Below are positions 24,321-36,669 of a stretch of DNA of 64,000 bases, piece after piece. A model generated the notes under the pieces. It did not search any database and was not told the origin of the DNA. It was given only the letters and a program-made list of their open reading frames with translations. Source of the stretch: Isoetes taiwanensis. Its lineage: Eukaryota > Streptophyta > Lycopodiopsida > Isoetales > Isoetaceae. The number at the start of each line of letters is the position of its first letter. The first letter of the stretch is position 1. Position numbers and translations under genes: made by a program. The stretch covers positions 2,016,852-2,080,851 of the forward strand of contig JAJEKV010000015.1 in NCBI GenBank assembly GCA_021234155.1, written 5' to 3'.

Positions 24321-24745
24321 TTGTTGTGTGCAGGATGCTTTTGAGTCCCCATTTTGGATTCTAAGCATCCAAAATGCCCTTCAACAACATCTATGTTTTG
24401 CCCAATATTTCTGCCCAATTCCCGCCTGCCCCAAATTGTTGTGCAAAGGACGTTTTTGAGTCCCCATTTTGGATTCTAAGTATCCAAAATTCCATTCGAG
24501 CAACATGCTCTAAATTTTTTGTTCTAATTCTTGTCTTTCCCAAATTGTTGTGCAAAGGATGTTTTTGAGCCTCGTTTTGGATTCTAAGCATCCAAAATGC
24601 CCTTCAAGCATCATCTCTAGTTTGCCTTAAATTTTTGCCCTAATTCCTGTATGTCCTAAATTTTTGTGCAAAGGACGTTTTTGAGTCCCCATTTTAGATT
24701 CTAAAATGCTTTAAGCAATATTTCTGCTTTGTCCTAATCTCCAGA
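24321..24745 (+). repeat. Four tandem units of about 113 bp
   Basis: Units start at 24321, 24436, 24545 and 24661. The conserved core is TTGTTGTGCAAAGGAYGTTT, then TTGAGTCCCCATTTTGGATTCTAAG and ATCCAAAATGCCCTTCAA. The fourth unit is shortened. No coding role is evident, although a frame crosses two units on each strand. Confidence 0.8.
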
Positions 24746-26473
24746 CAGTCACAACAACACTTGTGGACCCTTCCCAAGTCCTAAAGATGGGAACCTTGAT
24801 AAGGACGCCCATCAAACCACAACGCAACCCCAACCCCAACCCCAACTGCATGCCCAGTCATACCCAGAGTCTGATGGTCCCTCACATCGCAAGCCTCTTT
24901 GGGAGGAACATGCGCACGACCCATCACAAAAATGGCCTAGTAGAAAATAAAGGCAAAGAAGAAGCCTCTTCCATGAGAAGAAAGGCTAGAGCGAAGGCTC
25001 AATCAATAAAATCAGCTCGGCAGATCAATGGCTGCTGCTCAGACCAAGGGGTGCACCAGGTATTGACGGAGAGCTGAAGACAGACTAGACGAGATTTGAG
25101 AGTAACACTACTCGTTGCAGAAGAGCTGGAGACAGACTACTCGGATTTGAGAGTAACACCCAAGGTGCTCAAAAGGCAACTGACTACAGAGAAACAATGC
25201 GTTACAGGGATGGAGGCCCGCATGCAACAGGTGGAGGACAACATCCATTTGGTGCAGTTTGAAGGCAGCAGGATAAGTTGGGATTCGCTGACCTACATGA
25301 CAACCTAGACACCCTGTTTACTAGCATTGAAGTTGTGATACAAGACAGGAACACTTTGAGCAGGGGATGACTGCAGCCTTCGATTAGGGGTTGAGGAAAC
25401 TGCCACCATGTTGCCGAAGGTCCAGGCGGCTACTGAAGAAATCCAGTCACAGCGTCAGGTCCTTCAGAGCAGGGTCACCGTACTTGAAACAGCCGGGCAC
25501 TGCAGTTACCTCCCAACTGCAAAAACCGGAGCACAGTTCTATCGTCGGGGATCTGCCCAAGAGGATAAGGGCCTCATGCAGATGCTCACGAGCAACTGCA
25601 GCGGTGCATGCGCGAATTGGCAAGGCAGAATCAAGTCTAACAGGAGTTGCGCCTTCGGCTTCGGGAGGAAAAGACTATTCCACATGATACAACCACCCCA
25701 CATGTTCAAATGCTTGCACGATGTCAGCCCAGACAGGCAACTGTTGCACCGTCATGTCGGCCCATGCCGCCGCAATCCCAAACCAAGCCACAGCTGACAC
25801 ACCTCGCAAACAGTACACAACATCTGCCGAGACGGTCAACATTGACCCGAGGATCGGTACACTAGCCAATATCTGTGTTGTGGTCTATGTGATATAGTTG
25901 GATATTTCATGTGTTTTTCAATTTTATGGGTAGCTTGCAAATGTACAACTAACTACCTACTCTAAACCACTGTAAAAAACTACTGAGATGTTCGAGTTGC
26001 AGCACGACAATCAAGTCAACAAAGAGATGTAGATTGATGTTATTTCTCTGGACAACATTCCTTTTCTGCCTCACCTATTTTAGCAGGCTAGAAATATGTC
26101 ACCTTCTCATTAGAGCCTTCCTCTTGTATTTTAATATCATTCTATCTCATACCTTTTTTCAAACTTTCTATTAATATTTTACTTCTCTTCATTTTTGTAA
26201 TGGGATGCCATTTTCCCATTGGGTAATGGAAACCCAGTGTGAGTTCCCAAGTATTGTGGATCGTCCATTTTGTACTATACTATTTTTCCCTCCCATAAAG
26301 AAACTACGGAGAAACCAGAATAAGCACGTTGGCGTTCTTGTCTAGAGTGGTCACTTATGGTCCATTTTGTTTCTCAAATATACTTTCTATCATCGTGGCC
26401 ATGCGATGCGACTATAGGTGCCTTTCACCAATTTATTACTTTCAATTCCTCAAATTAATTGCATTCCGTTCAT
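24746..26473. other. Unrecognised frames, one coiled-coil-like
   Basis: Plus-strand frames at 24763-25077, 25096-25308 and 25408-25797 follow each other with breaks. The second and third include heptad-like stretches (LKRQLTTEKQCVTGMEARM; VQAATEEIQSQRQVLQSRV). This could be a decayed gag-like gene of a retroelement, but no zinc knuckle or protease is visible. 25870-26473 holds nothing recognisable; it is probably the 3' flank of DNAAF1. Confidence 0.35.
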
Positions 26474-28832
26474 TCATCGGCATGAGTCATCAAAAAGTGG
26501 GCTTATGTCTATCAAACCATCTACTTCCATTTCTTCGTCTTCCCTACTTGAAATATCTTCATTGCCTTCACAATTATTGGCACAAGCCTCCAAGCGCTCT
26601 CTGGTATTCTCATCTTTAATTTGCCTCATTGCTGCATCCAGAAAAAAATTTAATTTCCGTTTTCTGATGAAAGAATGCAATATCTCTAGATCGTTCAAAC
26701 CATTCTGACATAGCATATGCAGTTTGGTTTTTGTGCACTTACAAGCAAGTTGAAGATAATCCATCTCATTTCTAATGGTTTTGATATAATCACGAGTTGC
26801 TTCCTCAGCTTCCCAACCACCTTTTGCCCTATTCCACATCATGCTTTTGAGAATTTTTTTCGCATACCCACTAGCATGGTAAGAGAACGCCCCTACAAAA
26901 CTTCCCTACTACCCCTGCATAATCTAGATCAAGTCTCAAAATTTCCATCTAATATATTAATTGAATGAGATTTAAAATCTAAGACATCCTATATCAGGAC
27001 CTATCTTGAATGCTACACTAAGGATTCAAGAATTTGTTTTTAGCTTTCCAAGAACTACACAAGACATTTATCTATCCCAACACATACAAACTACACAAGG
27101 CATTTATCTATCCCAACACATACGAAAATCAAGCAAAACAATTGAAGCATGCAGATAATTTCGCATTGGAAGTGTAGAAAGAATGTGAAGACTCGTTACC
27201 AAGCTTCTGCTCGCAATCTCTCATCCCAAAATACAGGACGATCATCCAGATGTTTGAGCTCTAGTAGATTGTAAATGAAACTCTGTTTAATTTAATCACA
27301 CATAAATCAGTTCTTTAAACCACTTGTAAGTGCAAAATACGACACAGTTAAAGCTGCTGCCCAAAACCAAGCTCAATACAACAATGTCTTCTTTTTTCTA
27401 GCATTTGAATGACCATATTACCAAACTCTTTTTTTACTCCAATAGACTTTCTATTTCAATATTTCAGATCTCCTATCCTATTTTTCCCCTGCTTTTTAAT
27501 CTAGATTATTAAACGTCACATGCGACATCTCTATTCAACAAAGTGAAATGCGTCAATGCAAATTTGCTTCATTGCTCCCTTCACCTCATTGAACATTAAA
27601 AGATACTATAAACATTGGCAAAAGCACTTGCATGTGTGTCAAGAATGTAAGTTTTCTTCTTATATTCCAAAAAATAATGCGGACTCATGTTTCATTAGCT
27701 AGCATGTATGGAGCATAAAACAACATAAAATGCTACCAGGAGCCCCAACGTGAAATTCCCAGTTGTAAGTACCTCTTCTTACCACCGCAAAGAATAAAAA
27801 ATCTGGCGGATTTTACTCTCTACATGTTTGTAGCTGATTACTTATAAGGTTTAGAACAGTACTACTAACCTTGCGATAATGCCTCATTGTTCCAACAAAA
27901 GGATTTCCATTCAGAGAAAGAACAGAAAGTTTTGGCAATGCTTTTAATATATCCAGCAACTCGTCACCATCAGTTAATTGATTGAAGGAAAGGTCTAGAA
28001 CCCTGAATCAAGAAATCAGATAAGATGTTTATGCTTGGCATGCATACTAAAACACTGTAAGAAGGTTTCTCACGTAATAGAAATACAATCTCGTAGATGA
28101 GCAACTGATGCTGCGGTTTTCAATGAATTGTGTGAGAGAAGTAATGAGTTCAAATTCTTACAGCAAGATATATTTGAAAGCTCTCTTATACAGTTATTGC
28201 TGAAAAACGGAAACAAATATCCAAAAGTGAGGGGTTATGAAAGATTGATTACGAATCCACAATATTTTTTAATGAATAAATATACTTACTCACTGGATCA
28301 ACTCAAACTATACCTAAGGTCAAGTGTATCTAGATCCTTGATATTCTCGAGATTCTCAATTAAGCTTATTCCATTCTTTTGAAGATAACTACAGAATAAA
28401 GAGGCATTTTATGAGGACATTGCACTTTCTTCCTGTTATGTTATATCACAATATTGGCAACATCGACTCACAGGCAACGAAGCTCAGTAAGCAACTCCAA
28501 TCCTTCCAGTTTTTCAAGACAGTTACCTTCCAAAAACAACACTTTGAGACCCTATAAGGATCCAACAAATGAGGAGAGTTTTGGATATCAAATGCTTGAC
28601 TTGGACCACTAATGAAGCTTCATAGCAACAGATTAACTAAGAAATAGAAAAGAAAAATTTGTATGCAACTGGCAGGAAAGAAGGGACATACTGTATATTC
28701 GTCAAGCTCCCTAATTTCTGTAAGGCCCTGGTATTGCAGATACAACTTGTCGTTAAGAGACGGAGTGACATAGAGGCCGGTGGATCGACAATGTTTTCGA
28801 AGCCACTGCTTGGTCATGTGGGCGGGACACAT
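26474..28832 (-). CDS. DNAAF1: Dynein axonemal assembly factor 1 (DNAAF1/LRRC50/ODA7)
   Basis: A cytoplasmic leucine-rich-repeat protein needed to preassemble axonemal dynein arms in cells that build motile cilia. Exons on the minus strand are 28832-28692, 28551-28472, 28388-28314, 28199-28074, 28002-27870, 27282-27200 and 26828-26474. All introns are GT-AG, phases match, and the sum is 993 nt (330 aa plus TGA). The N-terminus has the family block MTKQWLRKHC..LYVTPSLNDKLYLQYQGL. LRRs follow: GLKVLFLEGNCLEKLEGLE, then ISLIENLENIKDLDTLDLS, then VLDLSFNQLTDGDELL. The LRR cap is diagnostic: LSLNGNPFVGTMRHYRK followed by LKHLDDRPVFWDERLRAEAW. The last exon encodes a charged tail starting AKGGWEAEEATRDY, much shorter than in vertebrates. 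The start could be the ATG at 28832 or the conserved MTK at 28817. An intact copy implies flagellated sperm. Confidence 0.93.
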
Positions 28833-28850
28833 GGTGTCGGATGAATGCAC

Positions 28851-29151
28851 GAGAGCTTCTATATGGTAGTTGAAACAAACCGGTATGGAAAACCTGCTTT
28901 GAGTATCTTCCTAAATATATGACTTTAGGTATAGTTTGGGGTCAAGTGTATCTAGATCTTAACACAGTGCCCCTCAAGTTTATAGTGATCCAATGGTTGA
29001 GATCAATCTTGGCCAATGGTGTTATGAGCCATAACACATTGCTACTTCATAACATCCTAGGATGTTACTCGGATGTTATCGAATGGACGATTTTGATCGA
29101 TTTTGATGGTGATCGGATGGCCCAAAACTCTCGGGGCAGTGTATTAAGGGC
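28851..29151. other. DNAAF1 upstream region
   Basis: The intergenic region upstream of DNAAF1, read on the minus strand. It contains GTTATGAGCCATAACAC and similar short palindromes near 29022-29038. No promoter element can be assigned. Confidence 0.3.
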
Positions 29152-29299
29152 GATAACACCCTGGCCCTCGGGTGTTACTTCAAAAAAAATTTTTGGGCCA
29201 TCAAAATGGCTCAGGCGCACACACCTTCGCCATTTTGATGGCCCTCAATTTTTTTTTTTTTTTTTTTTTTCCGTAACACCCTCAGGCCAGGGCGTTATC
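29152..29299. mobile_element. Foldback hairpin element (MITE-like)
   Basis: Outer arms GATAACACCCTGGCC..GGGTGTTAC (from 29152) and GTAACACCCTCAGGCCAGGG CGTTATC (to 29299) pair with few mismatches. Inner arms GGGCCATCAAAATGG (29195-29209) and CCATTTTGATGGCCC (29230-29244) pair perfectly around a 20-base loop. A T run of about 22 at 29249-29270 sits opposite a shorter A run on the other arm. No target-site duplication is clear. A foldback DNA element fits best. Confidence 0.6.
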
Positions 29300-30034
29300 T
29301 ACACCGAATTGGTTTTAGAAACTTCAATATTGTTGATGTATACCTGTAACTTAAGGTTAATTTTAGGAGCCCCCGTGAAGCCAAGACCTGCTATTTCCGA
29401 CCATGCAGAGCAAACACAAAAGAAAGAACGCTCCTCAGACCATAGAGAAAAAAAATTCGAACTCCCCCTCTTTCCGGCCCACCTACACCCAAATCTTAGG
29501 AAAGAGATATTTTGCGGGCGTAATTGGTATGACCACTTTGCAAACTTATAGGTTGTATGTTGCAGAGTTACAGAAAATAAAAAGAAGAATATTGAACTAT
29601 TAAGACATGAAGAAGCTGTTAGCTTCTACTTGTTGGTTACCATTATTTTGTGTTGGTTTAGGATCATTGTAGGTGACAACCAAGATAAGAGCTTGTCGTA
29701 AAAGTAGTTATCTTTTGTTTGTTAGTTTAGTATCATTATTTGTGTTGGTTTAGGATAATTGTTTGTGCAATTTTCTGCATCAATTTTAAAAAATTTGTGC
29801 AATCCTAAACCATTAGATCTTGATGTAGAAAAATGTACGACTCAAAAAATTAAGAAAATTAGCTCTTTCAAAAACGTCGTCTATCTAGGAAAATTGGTTA
29901 CCCGCGAACGTGGATGGAGTGTTTAAGCCATTATGTTCCATTGTAGACGTAACATTGCAAAGGAGGATGAGACAAGCAGGTGTCGAGTTTGTTGGGAGCT
30001 AGTACCAATCAGGGCATCTACCTCCTTGGCGCGT

Positions 30035-30780
30035 GTTCAGAGATACATTCTCACTTAAGGAACATGATAAGAGGATCTGGGATTTTGTAGTTCCTCTTAT
30101 TCCACAATATGTGCATCCTCTGGTGGGCGAGTAGATCGACATTTGTTGGAAGGCCGTTTTGTTTCTGAAGTGCTACAAACTACTTGTCCAAGAGGAAGTT
30201 TCCCCTGTGTCAAGGGAATGGGGACTTACCGCAAATAGAAACAAATTGGCAAGTACGTGGAAATGGGTCTGGAAGACTGTATCGCCATCAAAGGTCGGTA
30301 CACTTCTATGGCGATTGCATATGGGTCTCTGAGGGTGAACAAGATGGTACATAAGTTTAGAAATGATGTTAGTCCTGTTTGCCCTATCTGTGGGGGAGTA
30401 AAAGAAACAGTAGAACATTGCATTATCAACTGTCCAGATATCCAACAAATATGGAATAAGTTCAGAGAAATATTTCATCTGACAATTTTATTAGGGCTGG
30501 TCTATCCCAATGAAATTCTCTATTCATATAGCCAAGGACTGGATATGATAATGTTAAGTTCTCAATGCAAATTAAGTGCTTAGAAGTGGAGGATGAGGTT
30601 GCTCAAGAAATATGGGACCGCTATCTGAGTCAGTTTTAGACACGCAGATATTTGCTTGCTGTATGCTTTTCCCTCATGATTCATTTTGGACATGGAGGCA
30701 TTATACCTTGCAACAACAAATGTACTTATAGTCATATTTAATTGAGATATTATCTTTCAAAAAAAAAAAAAAAAAAAAAA
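30035..30780 (+). mobile_element. 5'-truncated LINE, ORF2 C-terminal end with poly(A)
   Basis: The translation has the zinc-binding end of plant LINE ORF2: NKLASTWKWVWKTVSPSKV, then SPVCPICGGVKETVEHCIINC followed by PDIQQIWNKF. The open part is 30257-30583. Frameshifts separate it from the upstream residues. The element ends TTATCTTTC plus about 22 A (30759-30780). Everything 5' of the C-terminal domain is missing, as in typical LINE truncation. Another LINE begins directly after the A run. Confidence 0.8.
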
Positions 30781-31943
30781 GGAAGGAGAGATGGAAGGCG
30801 GTCGAATTGGGCGGTTGGGGTTCTGACGGCGAAACTTTGATCGGCGATATCTCTCTTATCTGGTGTCAGATTTCGGCGTGCTTAGGCTCGTTGGAAAGCT
30901 TGTTCCGAGCTCTTTCCGGTGGTATATATAGTATCAGCTGTTTTGCATGTGGTTTATTGCTGCAAACAGCTGATTTCCGGACTGGTTCGGATGTCATGGC
31001 TCCTGCCAGACAGGCTGATGGGGGATCGATTGAGCCTCATGGCTTGGGGCTGAAGCCAAGGGAGATGGCGAGGAGGAAGAATCCTCCAGTAAAGGGGAAG
31101 GGCGCGGGTCTCGGCATGCATGAAGAGGCGGGGGCTGTAGGAAGTGGCATGCAATTGGTGGCAGAGATGAGGGAGCTCTTGGAATCCCCTTCGGTTGAGA
31201 GGTATGTGGATTGCTCTTCCTCTCAATATAATTTTGAGACCCCAGTAGATTGTGTTTTGGAGACTCCGGTCTTGATCCCATCAAGCATGCCCCTTTTGAA
31301 ACCGGATCTGTGATGCCCTCTTCCCCGTGCTTGGGAAGGGATCACTTGTTGCCGATCGCCCTCTTCTAGGGTGCATGTAGCTGATGTGCCTCCCGGGTGC
31401 CCCCGGATACCTCTCAGGGATGCGTGGCGGCAGCCCCAACTCTGTCGGCGCCGGGCCTGGGCGAGCAATGACACTGTTGCTTTCGCATCACTTTCGGCGG
31501 GGTTTTGGATTGGATCAAGTGCAAGGCTCCGGAGTGTAGGACTGCCCGTGTTCAAGAGGCTCAAATTTGTGGAGGATCATCACTGTTGACTGGGCAGCGA
31601 CTCTTCCGGAGACTCCATGGATAGATATTGATCATACCGGACATGTTCGGACCATTGAGAATCTATTTTCATTTGCGGTATTGGGCTACTTCACGGGTTA
31701 CATATTGGACACGAGGAGGTTTAGCTCTTGGCTTGCTTGGACATCCGAGGCGGATTGGTTTGCCAGTGTATCGGATCTTTGAAATTCCTACCAAATAATT
31801 TCTTCATAATCATGTTTGAGGTCGAGTCTTCCGTATGCGGCAATTGGTTAGTCGAGGGTGGATACTTTGGATGAATCTTATGTGTTGTATCAATATTATA
31901 CTCCCGCAATGTCCACCGGTTCTTTGACAAATGGTTAAAATCC

Positions 31944-32510
31944 GTGTTGGTTCCAGATTCGGATCTTCCTCCCGATCCGATGGTGCCCGATTTCTTGGTT
32001 TCTATGGCTAATGGCCCGGGTGTATATTTGGCTCATTCTATTGTGCGGGTCCCCAAGATCCGTGTTGCTCGCTTGTTTTGCGCCTGTGCCCACTTCTCTT
32101 CCAAAGGCGTAGTGGTCCCCGGCATTTTCTCTCCGATTGAAGCTTTTGAATGGCTCGAGATCCGCGAGATGTTTCCATCTATTGTGCTACCATCGACCAT
32201 GTTGATGATCCTGGCCGGTGGTTGTGATGTGGTAGGGGTTGCGGGTGCTTATGCGAGGGGCCCGGATTCCTCTATTCCCGAGGCCCACGCATGGAGGACC
32301 GTGGTGCGGTGGAGTGGAGTTGGACCCAGGTGGCGTGGTTGGGAGAGGTGGTGTGGGACGAGGCCGGGGCAAGCTTGTCGGGCCGGGCCGCCCATTGGAT
32401 GGCAGTGGCTAGGGGACGTGGGGGGAGGGCTGGGGATGATTTTGTTGTGGCTAGGTCCGGGAGGACAGGCTGTGGGAGGGGCTGGTGATCCTAGTGGGGA
32501 TGTCCGGTAG
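31944..32510 (+). pseudogene. LINE ORF1-like remnant
   Basis: A frame of 188 codons within the LINE, upstream of the endonuclease. It contains GPGVYLAHSIVRVPKIRVAR and similar text with a distant feel of the DUF4283-type ORF1 proteins of plant LINEs. The later part is Gly/Trp-rich. It is read in a different frame from the preceding piece (31567-31782), so the ORF1 is broken. Assignment rests mainly on position. Confidence 0.4.
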
Positions 32511-32748
32511 CGGTATGTGCTGAGCATGAGGTGGCTGGAGCAACCCGGGTGGAGGTAGAGACTAGTGCGGCCCATGACTCTATGGAGGTGCCTGGGGGAC
32601 TTCCAACACGTGTTGGAAGTGGAATCTCACGTAGAGCTGCTGTGGGTCATATTCTTCGTGATTAATCCTCCGCTCTAGATGATGACTCTGTGGAGTGGGC
32701 TGATGGCCTGGTGGGTAGGCATGTGGGGCTGGACACTTCTCCTCCGGG

Positions 32749-33237
32749 ATGAATAGGTCGATCCTTAGTTGGAATGTGCGGGGGGTGCGATCCTCGAGTA
32801 GTAAGAGGGCCCGTGTTTCTTTGGCACTTCGGCAGTTGCATCCTGATATTGTTTGCATTCAGGAGCATAAGTGTCACAGGGGTGATATGTCTAGGCTCAT
32901 GAATATGGTTGGTAGGCAGTTTGCCTCTATTGCTTCTTCTTCTGGGCGGACTGGTGGGGGTACTCTTATTGCTTGGAGGATGGATGTGCAGGTCACATAC
33001 TCTGCAGCAGACAGGTTTGGTCGGTGGGCAATCATTAAGTGGTTGGAGGGAGGGCAAGAGTGGGGGATTGTTAATGTTTATGCCCCTAATCAGCCTTCTC
33101 AGCGGGGTGCTTTATGGGCCACAGTTCGGAATAAGTTGCGAGCCCTTGGTGGGTTGCAGGTTGCTTGGTTGTTGTTAGGGGACTTCAATATGGTAGAGCG
33201 AGTAGAGGATCGCTCCCCAGGTTGTGCATGGGTTTGA
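32749..33237 (+). pseudogene. LINE ORF2, AP-type endonuclease domain
   Basis: It starts ATG with RSILSWNVRGV (the N-W-N/R-G motif), then HPDIVCIQEHKC (catalytic Glu), RTGGGTLIAWRMD, WGIVNVYAPNQ and LLLGDFNMVE (D-x-N). These are the ordered motifs of the EEP nuclease fold in L1-type elements. TGA at 33235-33237 ends the frame. The endonuclease continues in another frame, with LSFTYCNRQIG and SDHYPQV (the SDH motif) by about 33450. Confidence 0.85.
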
Positions 33238-34479
33238 GAGGGACCAGTGGTCTCGTTTGTTGCAGGATTTGGCCTTGGTTGAGGTCCCTGGGGACTTGTC
33301 TTTCACCTATTGTAATAGGCAGATTGGTGCGGGCCGGGCGTATGCTAGGCATGACCGGTCTTATGCTTCCCCATGCGCACTAGATGGTGTGCCCTCTTTG
33401 TGCCGGAGTAACATTCTGTCTACCTCCATTTCTGATCATTACCCTCAGGTTTTGTCCAGTCAGGGTGCAGTTGCCTCTCGGCCCTCTAGGACGGTGTTCC
33501 GTTTGAACACCCTACCGGCCGATCTTTGATTTCGGCCCAGTGCCAGGAGTTGTGGCTTGATACCTTTTCATCTCTGAAGGGTATGTCTGGTATGGTGACT
33601 GCCTTGGCCAGGGTGAAGCGTTTTGCCAAGGTCTTTGGTGGTGGCGCGGCGGGCAGCAGGGCGGCAGGAGTTGCATGGTCTCTATCGGGGAGTTGGAGAG
33701 GATTCGGGCGACCTTCTGATGGCATTAGGGAGAATGCAGTGTTGCAGCGTATTGTTGCTCTGGAGCGGGTTAAAGTCCGGGAGGCACGTGTGAAGGCAGC
33801 CCTTACCCGGGTTGAAGGAGGGGGACACAAGTTCGTCGGTGTTCTTCGTGAGCGGCCTAGGGGCGGCGATATGCAAAGATCTATGGCGCCCCTTGCTTTT
33901 GCGATGGCCGGACTTTGGAGGATCCCGCTGATTTGCAGAGGTATGTGCATGCCCATTTCTCGGGTTTTTCGCGACAGTGCACTCTTCCCTATATGAGCAG
34001 GAGATGCAGGAGCTTGTTTTGGGGGCTGTTAAGCCATCTATTCTACCTCACCGGTGAGAGCTTGGAGCAGGAGCTCCCGGAGAGGATTTAGCGGCGGCAT
34101 GTATGTGCATGTCCAAGGATAAATGTCCTGGGCTGGATGGCATCCCCTGTGGAGTTTTTTCGGACTTATTGGGAGTGGGCTGGTGAGTCTGGATTGTACC
34201 GTGTGTACCTTGAGTTGCTGCAGTCTTCTCAAATGGATAGGATCTTGAATACCGCATGTATTTCCTTGATTCCTAAGGTTAAGTGACCTTCTACTATTAA
34301 TGATTGGAGGCCTATCTCCTTGTTGTCCCTCGTGTATAAGATTATTGCGAAAAGCCTGGCGGAGAAGTTGAAGCCGGTGTTGACTTCTTCCATTAGTAAG
34401 GTGCGCCCGGGTTTGTCCCCTCGGGAGGAACATTTTAACTAATTTTGTCGCTACTTATGAGGGCCTTTATTGGGCCGTA

Positions 34480-35000
34480 AGAAGTGGCAAGGCATTGCCT
34501 ATCTTAAGCTTGACTTTGCCAAAGCTTACGATAGTGTCCGTTGGGGAGTTTTTTGTCCGCCATGATGTTAGCGTTGGGCTGTGGTCCATGCTTTACGTGA
34601 GACAAATCATGAAGCTGCATAGGTCGCAAGACGGGCTACTGGTGGTGCCAGGGTGAACCCTCCGCCTTTTTCTCCTTAGGCAGAGGGGTGCGTCAGGGGT
34701 GCCCTTTGGTGCCGTTTTTGTTTACGATTGTGGCGGAGGCACTGTCTCAGTTGTTTTTGGCTGCAGTGGAGGAGGGAGTGGTGGATGGGCTTCGGATGCA
34801 GGATGGTAGCCAGCAGATTATTAACCAGTTTGCCGATGACACTTTCCTCTTCTTGGTGGCAGAAGAGAGGAATTTGCAGAATGTGAAGGGTTTGTTGGAT
34901 ACTTTCTCCTTGGCCTCAGGCATTTCTTGAATTGGGGTAAGTGCTCGCATTATGGGCCCGGTGACTCCGCGTCCCCTTGTTTGGCTCTATTCCCTTGGAA
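34480..35000 (+). pseudogene. LINE ORF2, reverse transcriptase core
   Basis: GIAYLKLDFAKAYDSVRW (motif A, near 34495) is followed, after a frameshift, by RQGCPLVPFLFTIVAEALSQ (motif B) and INQFADDTFLFL (motif C, FADD box) in the frame 34688-34930. The end LASGIS and the shifted NWGK block follow. The order is that of non-LTR reverse transcriptase. At least two frameshifts lie within the domain. Confidence 0.85.
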
Positions 35001-36176
35001 GGTGCTTCCTGTGTAATGTGTGTACTAAGTTGTTGGGTATTCCCTTTGGAGGGATGTTTCCATGGGGAGAGTGTGGGATGAGATTTTGGGGGTTGCGTAA
35101 ACACCTCAATTGGTGGAAGGGTAGCAAGTTGTCCATGGCGGTAGGATCACTATTGCCAAGTCAAAGACTTTGTAGCACTCATGTGTATACAAAGATCGCC
35201 CGCTAGCTCCCGAGGGTAAGATACATGCTTTAGATAAGATTGTTCAAAATTTTGTGTGGGGCGGGGATGATGAAGGGCGGTTGTTAAAGTGGCTTGGTGA
35301 GTGTCTCCGCCCCCGGGAGGATGGGGACTTGACCATTCTGGATTTAGCGCTGCATAGTAAGGTGTTGGTCTCCAAGTTTGTTTGGAGCATTTTGCGAGGA
35401 TGGAGCATCTTCTCTTGGTGCTTGTTGTTGTTGCGATCTCTTTCGCTATTGTGTGGCATTTGGGAGCCCCGATGCATTGCATGTGGAGTTGCCATGGGCA
35501 CTGTTGTATGGTCTCCGGCCTTTCCCACATGCATCCCCTTTTCTCACAGGAGTGTTGCAGGCTTGGGATCATGTGCGTGTGCTCTTCCAGCTAGATTATG
35601 CCTCAGTTTATCACCACTCTTCTCCTTTCTTGTGGGTTCCTTTACCCCCGGGCGCACTTGCCCTTTGGGCGCCTTTGTGCATGCTCGGGACTTGGGGAGC
35701 TCGTTGGAGGCGAACTCTTTGTGCTCACCTTGGAGGATTGGTATTGGGGTGGTCAGCTAGCCGTGGGAGTTCTTCGAGCTTCGCTTTCGAGGGGCGTGGC
35801 CAGGGCTATCGGGAGCACGGGCGGGGAGTATTCCGCTACACATACCTATAGTCCCTCAGGATGATGTGGTGGTGCAGGTTTGGAAGGTTCATCCGGATGT
35901 TGTGTCTTCTTGCTTTTGTGCGGTCTTCTTTACCGGGTCTTTGGCTATTCATGACACATCGCCCCCCAACCGGATTCAAGCAAGTGGTCTCCGCAGCTTA
36001 GGGTTGTCGATGGTGCTCGGTTTGGGCGTGGACATGGAGCTCACTTCCCCACCAGAAGGTTAGGGTTCTTCTCGTGGCGGTGGTGCACCGCCATTATCGT
36101 GGTGAATGCCCTTGTGAGTCGGTTTAGGCGGGTGTGAGCCCTCTACGCCCCTTGTTGTGGCCTTCATCGTGAGACG

Positions 36177-36404
36177 GTGGAGCATTGTCTGGTTTTATGC
36201 TCTCACTTGCAGGCTGCCTGGGATTGGGTTAGGGCTCTGTTTCAGGTGAGATTGACTAGCCAGCAGTTGCTGCTTCATGTGTATCCTGGTGCTTGGCCGC
36301 TCTTGCGGCAGCAAGCCTTGCATCTGTGCGTGGCTTGGTTGGTGTGGCTGATTTGGAAGCGGCGGCGGTTGTGGATCTTTCAGGGAATTCGGCGGCCCTG
36401 CTGA
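36177..36404 (+). pseudogene. LINE ORF2, C-terminal zinc-binding region
   Basis: The frame reads VEHCLVLCSHLQAAWDWVRALF, trimmed here to its start EHCLVLCSHLQAAW. With upstream CCGLHRETVEHC in the shifted frame, it corresponds to the zf-RVT motif at the end of plant LINE ORF2. The 3' UTR and A tail follow. Confidence 0.65.
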
Positions 36405-36669
36405 CCTCTCGATTCCTCGACTCAGGTACAAGCTATTTCAAAGCTTTCTGGTGTTCCGGGGAGTAGTAGAGCGGAAGTTTGCCATTTGGCGGGACTTCTT
36501 GGGTGTTGTAGATGGTGATGGTCGGTTTGTACAGCAGTAGAGTTGCAGTTTTTCTGTGAGTTTGTTGTGGAGTGTCGAGGTATCGCTGTCTCTTTGGGGC
36601 AGTTCTCCTTCCTCCTCACTTGCTTTGTAACATTACCATTCTTTTAGTATATTGATGACACAGTTCTTC

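Noticed and set aside
31223-32575. Minus-strand Pro/His-rich frames opposite the LINE
   Set aside because: Shadows of the GC-rich LINE coding strand, which has recognisable endonuclease and RT on plus.
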